Source of the DNA: Girardinichthys multiradiatus
Taxonomy: Eukaryota; Chordata; Actinopteri; Cyprinodontiformes; Goodeidae
Length of the DNA stretch: 64,000 nt
Reading direction: 5' to 3'
NCBI RefSeq assembly: GCF_021462225.1
Contig: NC_061808.1
Coordinates: forward strand, 17,211,119 to 17,275,118
The stretch's first letter is position 1. The number at the start of each line of letters is the position of its first letter. This document shows, piece by piece, positions 53,930 through 62,571 of the stretch. The notes below the pieces were generated by a model. It did not search any database. It was not told the origin of the DNA and saw only the letters and a program-made list of their open reading frames with translations. The position numbers were made by a program, and so were the translations under genes.

Positions 53930-53964
53930 AGCATAAGAAGAAGAAGAAGAAAGATAAAATAAAA

Positions 53965-54648
53965 ATGTTGCAATCTACCAATTTACAGGAGGTTGATTTT
54001 GATCCTAGATTTAGAGCGCCTTTCTCATGTATGATAATAGGACCCAGTGGTTGTGGAAAAACCTTTTTTGTAAAAAGTGTTTTGCAGAACTGTAACCATG
54101 TCATGGATGTTGTTCCAGAAAATATTGTATGGATTTACACATCTTTTCAGCCGATGTATGCTGAATTGCAGAAGATGAATAAAAATATAAAATTTGTGGA
54201 AGGATTGCCTCATTCTTTTGAAGATGAAAACCTGTTTCCTCCTGATCAGAATCACCTGATTATTCTAGACGATGTTATCGCTCAAGCCTCAGATGATGAA
54301 AACGTGATGAAGGTCTTTACCCAGTTTCGTCACCATCGTAATATGAGTGTTATGATGTTGACTCAGAATGTTTTTCATCAAGGAAAGTTCAGTCGCACTA
54401 TTAGTTTGAACTGTAATTATATGGTGTTGTTTAAGAACCCGAGAGATAAGCTGCAGCTGAATATACTGGCCCGTCAAATGTTTCCATCTCAAAAGGGTCT
54501 CTTCTTGGAGAGTTTTGAAGATGCGACGAGAGAAACTCATGGATATTTAATCATCGATTTTACGCCTACCTGCCCAGAACATTTCAGATTGAGAACGGGG
54601 ATACTTCCTCACCAGTGGCCTGCTGTGTATGTGCCCAGAACAAAGTAA
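53965..54648 (+). CDS. DNA packaging ATPase, FtsK/HerA (A32-like) family
   Basis: Motor thought to drive genome packaging into Polinton-type capsids. Of 227 residues from the ATG at 53965, Walker A is GPSGCGKT at 26-33, Walker B HLIILDD at 97-103, and a conserved MLTQNVFHQG lies near 130. No lesion is seen. An in-frame TTG lies upstream at 53923, but a poly-Lys leader from AAG repeats makes the ATG the better start. The frame starts 36 bp after the PolB stop and ends 6 bp before the next gene, typical of tight viral packing. Confidence 0.93.
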   Translation: MLQSTNLQEVDFDPRFRAPFSCMIIGPSGCGKTFFVKSVLQNCNHVMDVVPENIVWIYTSFQPMYAELQKMNKNIKFVEGLPHSFEDENLFPPDQNHLIILDDVIAQASDDENVMKVFTQFRHHRNMSVMMLTQNVFHQGKFSRTISLNCNYMVLFKNPRDKLQLNILARQMFPSQKGLFLESFEDATRETHGYLIIDFTPTCPEHFRLRTGILPHQWPAVYVPRTK

Positions 54649-54654
54649 GTCATC

Positions 54655-54951
54655 ATGTCTGCACGTATAAAAAGGAATGTACCATTATTCAGAGCCTTGT
54701 TTGAGGCCACCCCGCAGAAGCGCAAAGATATTCTTGCACACTGCTCTCCCGACTTTCTTCAGGCTCTGTGCGAGATTGCACTGAATATCCTAAAAGGTAA
54801 CATTAAACTATCTCCATCTCAACACCGGAAATTGAAGAAGCAAAGAAAAATCATCAGATTGTTGGGTGATAAAAAAACCGGAATAAAAACTAAACAGTTG
54901 GCTCTCAAAAGGCAAAGAGGTGGTTTTATTCTCCGACTCTTGCTCCCTTGA
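54655..54951 (+). CDS. Small basic conserved Polinton protein, function unknown
   Basis: 98 residues with a lysine/arginine-rich middle (KLKKQRKIIRLLGDKK) and an N-terminal helix region (FRALFEATPQKRKDIL). It ends KRQRGGFILRLLLP. Similar small genes sit between ATPase and structural genes in other Polinton-like elements, to my knowledge without an assigned role. The charge suggests nucleic acid binding. Intact, with ATG 6 bp after the ATPase stop. Confidence 0.75.
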   Translation: MSARIKRNVPLFRALFEATPQKRKDILAHCSPDFLQALCEIALNILKGNIKLSPSQHRKLKKQRKIIRLLGDKKTGIKTKQLALKRQRGGFILRLLLP

Positions 54952-54985
54952 TAGGTGATCTAGTGGGTGGTATAATCAGGAAATA

Positions 54986-55813
54986 ATGTCTCTCAGAACA
55001 TCGCAGAAGATGTTTCTCATTTCCCCTAATCAATTCAAGCGTCTGACCCAGTCAGACACATCCATCAGACAGACGGCGGTAGAGAATTTGGATGCTGAAA
55101 TGAGAGCGATAATAAATTAGCCCGGTTTGACTTCTTATGAAAAAATCAAGAAATATGATGCACTTTTCCAGAGGTATCTGACTCTACTCAAGCAAGGTGT
55201 GAAAGAAGAACAGCGGGTAAGTTTAACGCTGCAGCATGACACAGAGGTTCCTGAACATGAGCGGTCCCAAGAAAAACAAGGCCCAGGGCAGGACGAGGCC
55301 CCTGAGGATTAGGTTGTTACGGATGTACTGAAAAGCCTACCGAAGCATAACCGTAAAATTGCTGAGTACATTTTGATGAAATTATCCGAAAGAAGTGAGA
55401 GTTGGACTTCGCGAGGTGAATTTGTATATAAAGGGAATGTTGTAAAAGGGTCCCACATGATTGACTTGTTGAAAAATCTCATCCTTCCGTTTAAAAAATC
55501 CGGAGCATGGCTACCCCAAGGGTGGTCAGACTTTCTACATACCTTGTCAGAGGTAAACATCCCCATATCTTCAGTCATTAACCCTTATGCTCGTGAAGAA
55601 TATAGACAGTTCAAAACAGGGGGTACATCTATTGAAAATGGGGGTACACCACCCGGCATTAAACAGAGAAGAACAAGAAGAAGAAGGCAGATAACTCATT
55701 CTCCCCATTGGTCGAGATCCGAGCTGGAAGATCCAAAAAATGCTGATGGGAAGTCAAAAAAGTATCTTCGTAAGACGACACTACCACCCCGATGGATTAC
55801 ATTTTCACCATAA
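54986..55813 (+). pseudogene. Unknown Polinton gene interrupted by two TAG codons
   Basis: One frame from ATG 54986 to TAA 55811-55813 would give about 275 residues but for TAG at 55118-55120 and 55310-55312. The parts look like one protein: a short N-terminal piece (LRTSQKMFLISPNQFKRL), a helical piece (SYEKIKKYDALFQRYLTLL) and a longer C-terminal piece with GEFVYKGNVVKGSHMIDLL and a very basic stretch PGIKQRRTRRRRQ. I do not know the function; the basic tail suggests DNA or capsid contact. Both breaks are amber codons in the same frame. Confidence 0.75.
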
Positions 55814-55856
55814 ACCGTTATAAGAAAATGAAACATGTAGCCTATTTCTGTTATTC

Positions 55857-55871
55857 AATAAAATATTTATT
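55857..55871. terminator. Overlapping poly(A) signals for both strands
   Basis: AATAAA at 55857-55862 (+) and TTTATT at 55866-55871, which is AATAAA on the - strand. They lie between the last rightward gene (ends 55813) and the last leftward gene (ends 55991). The layout implies that one short element ends both transcription units. Confidence 0.75.
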
Positions 55872-55990
55872 GATTATATTTTCAAGTCTAGCTTCGTTCT
55901 CTACTTCACACACTAACATATGATATCATTACACAAATATTAAATCATAAGAAGAAAAAAAACAAACAATGAAAAAAAAAATAAGACATT

Positions 55991-56533
55991 TTAAATTCCA
56001 TAACAATCCAGAAACATCTCCAAAGAGCATGTTCTGTGAGTATAAAATGTACAACTTTGATTAATGACACATTTCTGATATTGTTTCACAAAGTTAGATA
56101 CCATTAAATCATTCTTAATCACATCTCCGGTGTATTTTGACAACACTTGCTGCAGTGATAATCCGCACGCTCTATGACATAGATAAAAAATGCAATGGTG
56201 ACCGCACACAGTGGACAGAGTGTTTTGAAGCTGATTATTATGATACAATATTTTTGAGGATCTGTCTTCTAAAAATGTTACGATGCTTGACGGGTAGAAC
56301 TCGAAATCCGGAGAGAATCCATAAGAGTCAAAAAAGCTGGATTGACCATTCTCATCCAAAGTCAGAGCTAACCAGTGTTCTCCAGGCATGTGTGAAGGAT
56401 GTGTATTCACAATAAAGTAGGCCGGCCCTGGGAATTTGTCAGCTAGCAGCGGGAGCTGGTCGCACGGCCACACACCGCAAAACAAATCTCCCAGCAGATG
56501 ATGCAGCAGGTTCTCAATTTCATGATTATTCAT
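55991..56533 (-). CDS. Adenain-like cysteine protease (capsid maturation)
   Basis: 180 residues, intact, close to adenovirus protease in length (about 200). Catalytic His53 in GEHWLAL, Asp69 in FFDSYGF, a Gln at 103 and the nucleophile Cys110 in TVCGHHC follow the order of the family. By family knowledge it cuts capsid and core precursors. A matching cleavage site is seen in the 57837-58280 product. It is the last gene of the leftward unit and starts 11 bp after the capsid stop. Confidence 0.93.
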   Translation of the reverse strand: MNNHEIENLLHHLLGDLFCGVWPCDQLPLLADKFPGPAYFIVNTHPSHMPGEHWLALTLDENGQSSFFDSYGFSPDFEFYPSSIVTFLEDRSSKILYHNNQLQNTLSTVCGHHCIFYLCHRACGLSLQQVLSKYTGDVIKNDLMVSNFVKQYQKCVINQSCTFYTHRTCSLEMFLDCYGI

Positions 56534-56544
56534 GTCTGATTAGA

Positions 56545-57837
56545 TTAATAATAATCCACCAGCACACGCCTCTTTGAATCAATCTCTAAAATAGAGTCAT
56601 AACAAGCGTAGATGATCAGCGTGGTGGTATGAGGCAATGGGTTTCTGAAACGCATTTCCAGTCTTAAATTCCCACTGGAAACTGGAGATAGAGCATCTGT
56701 GTCCTCACCCGGGTTAAGATTAAATGCGAATAGAGAGTATCCTTGATTAAATTCCTGACGTGTTATACTCAGCGGAAGATCTTTTAGATGTCGTCCTGTA
56801 GCCGTAAACAAGTTGTAATACTCTCTCACTGAATTACCTTGGTTAAAATTGGGCTGGAAGGCCTTAGCAGGAATTTGTCTGCCATCCTTACACAAAGCTA
56901 AATATTCCATATCAAAATGATTAAAGTCAAACGGATTGAGATTGCGTGTTCCTGTAAAAGCGTCATGATCCAGTAATGCAATCACCACATACTTGGGAAA
57001 GACGCCTAAGAAAAGATTCTCTTGGTTGCATACCCTTGAATTTTTAGGGATGGAATATGTTTTTACATTCACATGTGAAAGTGGATACAGAGCATTTACT
57101 TTCATTAAAGCTGTAGTGTGACCCAGTCGTACAGCTGGAGAGACGGTAACGTTTTTGATGAAAAGAGATGCTCCTAATATCCTGAGTTTGAAAGTAGAGT
57201 CTCTTGCGGCTATGAGACAAAAGGCATCGTTGGCTCTTGTAAGTTTAATTTTGAGGTCAACAGAGTTTAAAAGAAGTCTTTCACAGAAAAATATGTCTGC
57301 ATGCAGGGGGCCTAGGAGATGTACCTCCCTGGAATTTTCCGTAAAGCCTGCTCTGTTGTTAAGACCTTGGTTAGGGCCGTTAGTTGTAACAATAGAGTTC
57401 AGAGCCCCTGCAGTGTCTTTATAAAAAAAGACCAGAGCTAAACTGGCTTTTTAAAGAATCCTCAGAAAAGTTTAACAATGTCTCAATCATGGCTCTATAT
57501 GGATGTGTAGCGCTGGATTGTGAAATCATTCGATCTCCGAGAGTGACGTCACACTGACTGAAGATGGTGTTTAACGGGTAGTTGATGAGCCCTACAGGTT
57601 TGTTCCATCCTCGTTAGTAATTTTCACTCTGAGATGCAACAGCGTATCGTTGAGATCTAGATACTTTTCTCCATCTCCCGGAATGAAAAACTCGATCGGG
57701 CCTCCATCAGTGATTGCTGATAAAGGCTGGATCTCGGTGTAAATTTTATCTTCAATCGATAGCTGCGTCATCGGGGCAGAAAATAAGTCCAACTCTGCCA
57801 GCATGCACTCTGATGATTTGTTATGTAAAAGAGCCAT
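56545..57837 (-). pseudogene. Major capsid protein (double jelly roll), broken in three frames
   Basis: The N-terminal part (57837-57592) has the Polinton capsid opening (AELDLFSAP, PIEFFIPGDGEKYLDLN). A middle part in other frames (about 57592-57110) continues with INYPLNTIFSQCDVTLGDR and LNNRAGFTENSREVHLLGP. The C-terminal part (57105-56545) has NVKTYSIPKNSR and FDFNHFDMEYLALCKDGRQ. The frame shifts near 57590-57600, right after DGTNL, and again at a T run near 57418-57426. Total span about 430 codons. The gene start overlaps the previous stop by one base. Confidence 0.9.
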
Positions 57838-58280
57838 TATTTAAATATATCAAAACATGCGGATGACTTCCTTCCTCTTCGTTTGTCAGCTCCAACTGAT
57901 CTCCTTTTTCGCGTTTGTCGTTGTTTTTTAACTGTCCTTAAACGATCACCAGGACGTCTTGTTCTGGGTCTTTTGGATAAAACCATAATTCCTGAACCTT
58001 CTTGACCTTCGGTGCGTGTAGAACCACTCATTTTACTCACGGCTCTACCGATGACATCCGAAGCGATATTTGATGCAGCCGTTTTAAGATGGGGTTTTGC
58101 AATAGCAAATTCTTTTTTAACCAGAGGGGATACAAAGCGGAATAATTTTGAAAATAATGATCCAATTCCGCGTCCGTACATGACCGGGGCCCCATAAAAC
58201 CCTGGCAGATTACCGCCTGCTTGACTTACATAGTAATTTACAAAGCGATTTGGATCACGTCTCAGACTTAGATGTGCCAT
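57837..58280 (-). CDS. pVI/pX-like basic capsid-associated protein
   Basis: 147 residues from the ATG at 58280 (an upstream ATG at 58340 would add 20 hydrophobic residues; the inner start looks better). The N-terminal 37 residues end in MYGRG, which fits the adenain consensus (M/I/L)-x-G-x before G, with the cut after Arg37. An amphipathic stretch follows (GIGSLFSKLFRFVSPLVKK), then a strongly basic tail (KRPRTRRPGDRLR, RQTRKRRS). Adenovirus pVI and pX share this plan of processed, membrane-active or DNA-binding pieces, so a role in entry or core packing is inferred. It overlaps the major capsid start in a TAATG. Confidence 0.75.
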   Translation of the reverse strand: MAHLSLRRDPNRFVNYYVSQAGGNLPGFYGAPVMYGRGIGSLFSKLFRFVSPLVKKEFAIAKPHLKTAASNIASDVIGRAVSKMSGSTRTEGQEGSGIMVLSKRPRTRRPGDRLRTVKKQRQTRKRRSVGADKRRGRKSSACFDIFK

Positions 58281-58369
58281 GTTCTCTCTTGCCTGCTTGA
58301 TGCAGTGTTGAAGGACCAGGATAATATGAATGATAATCAATCAGTGTTAGAGGTTATATATATCTCTGT

Positions 58370-59197
58370 TTATACAAATAAAATTGATCTCAGGCTACGT
58401 TGTGATATCACCGGTTTGAAGTGTAGTCTTACGATGGTCTTACCATAGATGAAATTTACAGGAACATTTTGGTCCGATTTAATTTCTATATGGATATTTT
58501 CAATATGTCTTCTGGAGACTGGAAGGTAGTGGGCGGGGTTAAACGTCAGAGTAACCATATCACTGAAGTCGCCTTGTACTTTGACGGTCCGCAGTAAAGG
58601 CGCAAAAGTGTCGCCTACTATTTGAGGGCTGACCACGTCGCTGTAACAGTATAGGTGATAGAAACCAGCCTTTATATCTGCCGGAAAAGGAGCCAGTTTT
58701 GGTTCAGATACATGAATCCATTCCCCTGGTTTCACGCCCATCATATAAGCCAGAGTGTTGAAGAAGCGTATTTCATACAGACCGCTTGCTTGAAATGCAA
58801 ATCTCTTTTGAACTTTGCTGAATTTAATGCGGATACCCGAGTTCATTTTTTTGAAAAACAGTTCCATCTCTGTCTCGAGTTGAGTAACGCTGTTATAGTA
58901 GCCACTTCTGATCCTTTGCGTATTGATCTCCACATCGCCAACCTTCCTCCATTCAAAGTAGGCATCATAATCCGGTAAATTATGCCATGTATGAGGGTAT
59001 GAAATCTCTGCTAATGCAACCATCCATTGGCCTTCTAAACCAATATGTTGAGCTACATTTACACGGAAACTCGAACTGGTATTATTTTTAAACACTTCCA
59101 TGCTAGCATTAGAGGGAAGGGTAATGTAAAAACCGTCATCCTCTGCCTTGCGTTTCGTGATGCTGTATGAATCATTAGGTTTTAGTACACACCTATT
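58370..59197 (-). CDS. Penton-like minor capsid protein (single jelly roll), start codon unclear
   Basis: Vertex protein of Polinton-type capsids. From the first in-frame ATG (59101) it is 243 residues: FRVNVAQHIGLEGQWMVALA, EISYPHTWHNLP, GVKPGEWI and a final VNFIYGKTIVRLHFKP. Family-like sequence continues upstream of that ATG in frame, with DDGFYITLPSNAS at 59137-59102, back to a TAA ending at 59198. That 96-nt extension has no ATG. Either the native start was lost or lies behind a small frameshift, so the true protein is probably about 25-30 residues longer. Confidence 0.85.
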   Translation of the reverse strand, partial: NRCVLKPNDSYSITKRKAEDDGFYITLPSNASMEVFKNNTSSSFRVNVAQHIGLEGQWMVALAEISYPHTWHNLPDYDAYFEWRKVGDVEINTQRIRSGYYNSVTQLETEMELFFKKMNSGIRIKFSKVQKRFAFQASGLYEIRFFNTLAYMMGVKPGEWIHVSEPKLAPFPADIKAGFYHLYCYSDVVSPQIVGDTFAPLLRTVKVQGDFSDMVTLTFNPAHYLPVSRRHIENIHIEIKSDQNVPVNFIYGKTIVRLHFKPVISQRSLRSILFV

Positions 59198-60287
59198 TTA
59201 TACGTTTCGTAGTTCATCAAACTTGATCCAACTGTTGAATTTCTCAGGCCAATTTTTCCAGCGTACAAAAACCTGTTTGACACCCTTGACGGTGCGTTGA
59301 TTTAATATTTTCCCCACTTGATACATCTTGTCCTTAAATATTTTTACCTTTTGAAGTTCCTCAGCGTAAAAAGAACCCTCAATAGGTTCTCCATCCAAAT
59401 CTTTGAGTTTGTATACAGGAGGAGATCGGGGTATCCGCTCATACACTGTAAACACTTCATCCGTAAAACTCTGTTTGTATTTTTTGTCAAACACTCCACG
59501 TACCTTGGATATTCTGACAAGATCCCCCTGTTTAAACATTGTCACTGAGGCCCTGCAATATCTGTTGGAGGTAACATCGTACAGATTCTGAAACACTTGA
59601 AAGGCATTTTCTGAGGTCACTTCCATTGGGCTCATCTTAATGCTGGTGTGGTAGCTGTGGTTGTAGCTTCTAGTTAAATTTTGCAGGACGTCAATGTAAC
59701 GCCGGGTGTTGTTAGCAGTAAAATATCTCCACATCCTTGTTTTTAACGTACGGTTAAACCTCTCAACCACAGAGGCTTTTGCTTCACTTGCTGTGGCAAA
59801 ATGTTCAATACCGTGTTTTTCCATTAGAAGCTTAAATTTCTTATTAAAAAATTATTTCCCTGCATCAGTCTGAAGTTGTTTTGGGACTTGACTTTCTTTA
59901 AAAACTGATTCAAAAGCCTTTAGCACCTCTGCAGCAGTTTTCCTCTTCAAAACACGTACATACACCCTCTTTGAAAAGATGTCAATGACTGTTAATAAAT
60001 AATTGTAACCGTCATTTTCCTTGGCCAGAGCTTGCATGTCACAGAGATCGGCTTGGAACTGTCTCAATGGTCTGGTGACAAAAACTCTGTTTCTCGGGAA
60101 CTTTATGCTTGCAGGTTTATGTAGAGTATAGGTATCTTCTCCCGATAAGAAATTGTTAATTTTTTCAACCGCTACCTTCTTCCCCGTTTCATCTTGTATA
60201 ACCCTCCTCAACCTTTCTAAACCCACTAAACTTCCAGGATTTGATGGGTTGTAATATACATTTTTTAATTATCCTTCTTTCAGACAT
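59198..60287 (-). pseudogene. Retroviral-type integrase with chromodomain-like end, two lesions
   Basis: Inserts the element and makes the 6-bp duplication. An ATG at 60287 opens a short frame that is lost at an A run (60261-60266); the main frame then continues with YYNPSNPGSLVGLERLRR. The core has the first Asp in FQADLCDM, the second in LQTDAGK and the Glu in VVERFNRT. A TAA at 59852-59854 directly after TDAGK splits the core. The C-terminal VFVRWKNWPEKFNSWIKF resembles a chromodomain, as in other Polinton integrases. About 363 codons in all. It cannot act without suppression of both breaks. Confidence 0.92.
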
Positions 60288-60527
60288 CCCAGTTTTATGC
60301 TCACTCTGACAACTACTTGTTAAATAATGAATAAAACAAACACCTGAGGGTATATTTATACTTCTTTTTTTATTTTGTACCTGTATTTAATAGAGAAACA
60401 GAAAAAAAAAACACATTCAGATAATAAAGATCAATTCAAACATTGCAATCTTTAAAAAAAAAAAAACTGTTATATATGTATACCAGTAGAAAGCCGAGAG
60501 AGAATACAGAAAAGACAAAACAAGTCA
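60288..60527 (-). other. Gap between integrase and right-end gene
   Basis: No coding sequence is seen. The stretch has several A runs and TTTATT-like words that could be poly(A) signals for the right-end genes (for example AATAAA on the - strand near 60366-60371). Confidence 0.4.
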
Positions 60528-61365
60528 TCAATCCTCTGAGATCGGATCGTAGCACTCTGAGACAGAGTTAAGCTGCTTGAGACAATCATTACCGCTCATC
60601 TTATCATACATATCAGTGATTGCACTATGGAAGCCTTGTACCGATATCAGTTCATATAAAACCGTCTCAGAAATTGTTTTCACTCTGAAGTCATCTGCTT
60701 GTATGCGTCGAAGTGTCAGAAGTTTCCGAATAGCAGGAAGGAGCTTGGGGTTTACGAGTCGTCGCACGATGCGTTGAAAGTTGACTTGGTAAGACTCCTC
60801 CTCCAATATCTCCAGGCACTGATGCTGTCGTTGGCTCGGGTGGTTCGTAATGCACCCATAACAGGTTTCTTTGACATAGTTCAAACAGGTTATGTTAAAT
60901 AAATGAAGTATTGCTGTTTTCACCGTATTGATGAGAGCGCTTGAGATCCAGCCGTCAATTTCATCACCCTGATTACTCTCCTCCTCCTCTGGTGAAGGCT
61001 GAGGGGCAGGTATCGGGTCTGGAGTTTGTGGGGAGGGTGAGTAGCTGATGGTTGCCTCGTCCTCCACGATCACCCTTGTCTTCAGGTTGGATATCTGTGT
61101 GTACAGACTCAGCCACGCATAGCGGTGAATAGAGGCCGGGTGAAGGCGGATGATACGATCTGAGGTTGTATCCTGTCGGTGTCCCTGAACTGAATAGGAA
61201 CTCAAAGAGCTGCGACGATGAGGCGGCTGGTGAGTAGAGGTCTGGAGAAGGTGGATGATATGGCCCGGTGTTGAAGCTTTCATCATCATGATCAGGAGAG
61301 AAGACGGTCTCTTCTTGCTGGCTGTAGAGGTCCCAGTATGGTGTTTTCCCGTACGCTCCATACAT
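60528..61365 (-). CDS. Right-end gene, two overlapping frames, function unknown
   Basis: Two frames start four bases apart: ATG 61365 and ATG 61361. The first (to 60973) has YGKTPYWDLYSQQEE and a doubled YHPPSP(D/G)LYSP. The second runs 277 codons to 60528 and has an acidic Pro-rich part (VIVEDEATISYSPSPQ, PSPEEEESNQGDE) and a Cys/His cluster CYGC...HPSQRQHQC that could bind zinc. The best-looking segments are split between frames, near a GGG/TGTC word at about 61070-61082. So this is either one gene with a frameshift or a true overlap. I do not recognise the product. Confidence 0.65.
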
Positions 61366-61429
61366 TCTCAAGGTCTGCCGCCCGCCGTTATGAAGAAGAA
61401 GAGTCTGTGAGCTCGCAGTTAGACCCTGA

Positions 61430-61435
61430 TATATA
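61430..61435 (-). promoter_or_regulatory. TATA box upstream of the right-end gene
   Basis: TATATA on the - strand, about 65 bp before the ATG at 61365. Transcription would start near 61400, so the longer frame from 61461 cannot be the start of the protein. Confidence 0.55.
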
Positions 61436-61495
61436 GCGCAGGAAGGTGGGAGGGTCCTCAAGAAGGGGAGTGGGTCCTCAAAAGAGGGTGGGTCC

Positions 61496-62428
61496 TCAAA
61501 AGAGGGTGGGCTTTAGATCCACAACAGGGAACGTCAGGATTCTTTTCACTGACATAACATCAATCCAGCAGCGTGAGTTTTCGAAAAGGTTGGAAAGACG
61601 CTGTCCAATTTCATTCATCTTCTCAACCCAAGCATCATATGGTAGAGCCAGCACAGTCTTGAATACACCGCAGTTCTGATTGAATGCCTCCAACACAAAC
61701 AGATCTGAGGGGGTCGTCTGGGTCGTCTGGTTATTCTTGCGTTTGCTTGCCTGAAAAGACCAGTGGCCATTTGCTGTGGTTTTTGACCCCCACACTGCAC
61801 TAAAGAGAGGTTCTCTCGCAGCTATTTCAACATCGGAAGGACACATTCTCATCCTTTTTGCTGGTCGAGGAGAGCTTTCATCTTCATCCTCCCTTTCGTA
61901 CACTGAGACTGATTCAGGGTTATCGTTAAGGTGTGGGATTGCCAGCCGTAACACAGCCCAGTCATTGTGGGTGAGAGTACACAGAGCCAATGATCCATTA
62001 AATACCTCGTCTTGATCCAATTGATACAGGCAGAGCTCTCCTATTTCGTACATGAAAATATACCCCCAGCTACCGCTCAGTCCATATGGTTCCAAAGACC
62101 ACTCTTCCTGCAGAGTGTCGAACGGAGGCCTTTGTACCTTGCATAGGTAATATGTTGATTTCTTCGGGGCATCCATTTCACGGCGCGTATGCCTGTAGAC
62201 GGTTACTGGGGTTTCACACAGAAGAGATGTACCTCTTAGCTGACCTGAGGCCTGTTTTTCATCCATTGTTGTTGGTGAAGTTGAATCATCATCTGCAGAG
62301 TATGTTACGATAGGAATTCCGATAGGTATCTCAGACGAGGAAATAGATGATGTAGATGGTTGTTCATCATCTTGGCACATCTTGCTTTTCTCCCCGGTTT
62401 GATGAAAAACTCTCTTAACTCTAACCAT
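61496..62428 (-). CDS. Rightmost Polinton gene, 310 residues, function unknown
   Basis: Intact frame from ATG 62428. A Ser/Thr-rich N-terminus (QPSTSSISSSEIPIGIPIV) is followed by a folded-looking part (TYYLCKVQRPPF, LSGSWGYIFMYEIGELCLYQ), an acidic patch with a basic stretch (EDEDESSPRPAKRMRMC, a likely nuclear signal), and a C-terminal part (PSDLFVLEAFNQNCGVFKTV). I do not recognise the family. The place just inside the terminal repeat, driven outward-in, is usual for early regulatory genes. A TTTAAA-type TATA lies near 62488-62493. A faint likeness of the C-terminus to PC4-type DNA-binding proteins is too weak to use. Confidence 0.75.
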   Translation of the reverse strand: MVRVKRVFHQTGEKSKMCQDDEQPSTSSISSSEIPIGIPIVTYSADDDSTSPTTMDEKQASGQLRGTSLLCETPVTVYRHTRREMDAPKKSTYYLCKVQRPPFDTLQEEWSLEPYGLSGSWGYIFMYEIGELCLYQLDQDEVFNGSLALCTLTHNDWAVLRLAIPHLNDNPESVSVYEREDEDESSPRPAKRMRMCPSDVEIAAREPLFSAVWGSKTTANGHWSFQASKRKNNQTTQTTPSDLFVLEAFNQNCGVFKTVLALPYDAWVEKMNEIGQRLSNLFENSRCWIDVMSVKRILTFPVVDLKPTLF

Positions 62429-62571
62429 TGTTCAACAAGCATTCTTTTCCAGCGAATGCTGCAGGTAAATTGTTGCGTTTTCCGCTAGTATTTAAAACAA
62501 ACAATGAAGAACGCCCCTCTGTTTTTTAATTTGTTGATTCTAGATTCGCCCCCTAATGACGAAATCCTATT

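Noticed and set aside
53923..53964. Upstream start of the ATPase at a TTG
   Set aside because: It would add a poly-Lys leader encoded by AAG repeats that overlaps the PolB stop; the ATG at 53965 is the normal start.
59198..60287. Retrovirus or LTR retrotransposon suggested by the integrase
   Set aside because: There is no reverse transcriptase, gag or LTR near it. PolB, ATPase, adenain-like protease and long inverted repeats show a Polinton.
61366..61461. Longer start for the right-end gene at 61461
   Set aside because: The frame covers the TATA box, so this part should not be transcribed from that promoter.
61496..62428. PC4-like DNA-binding domain at the C-terminus of the 310-residue protein
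   Set aside because: Only a vague resemblance around FKTVLALPYDAW; too weak to assign without a profile search.
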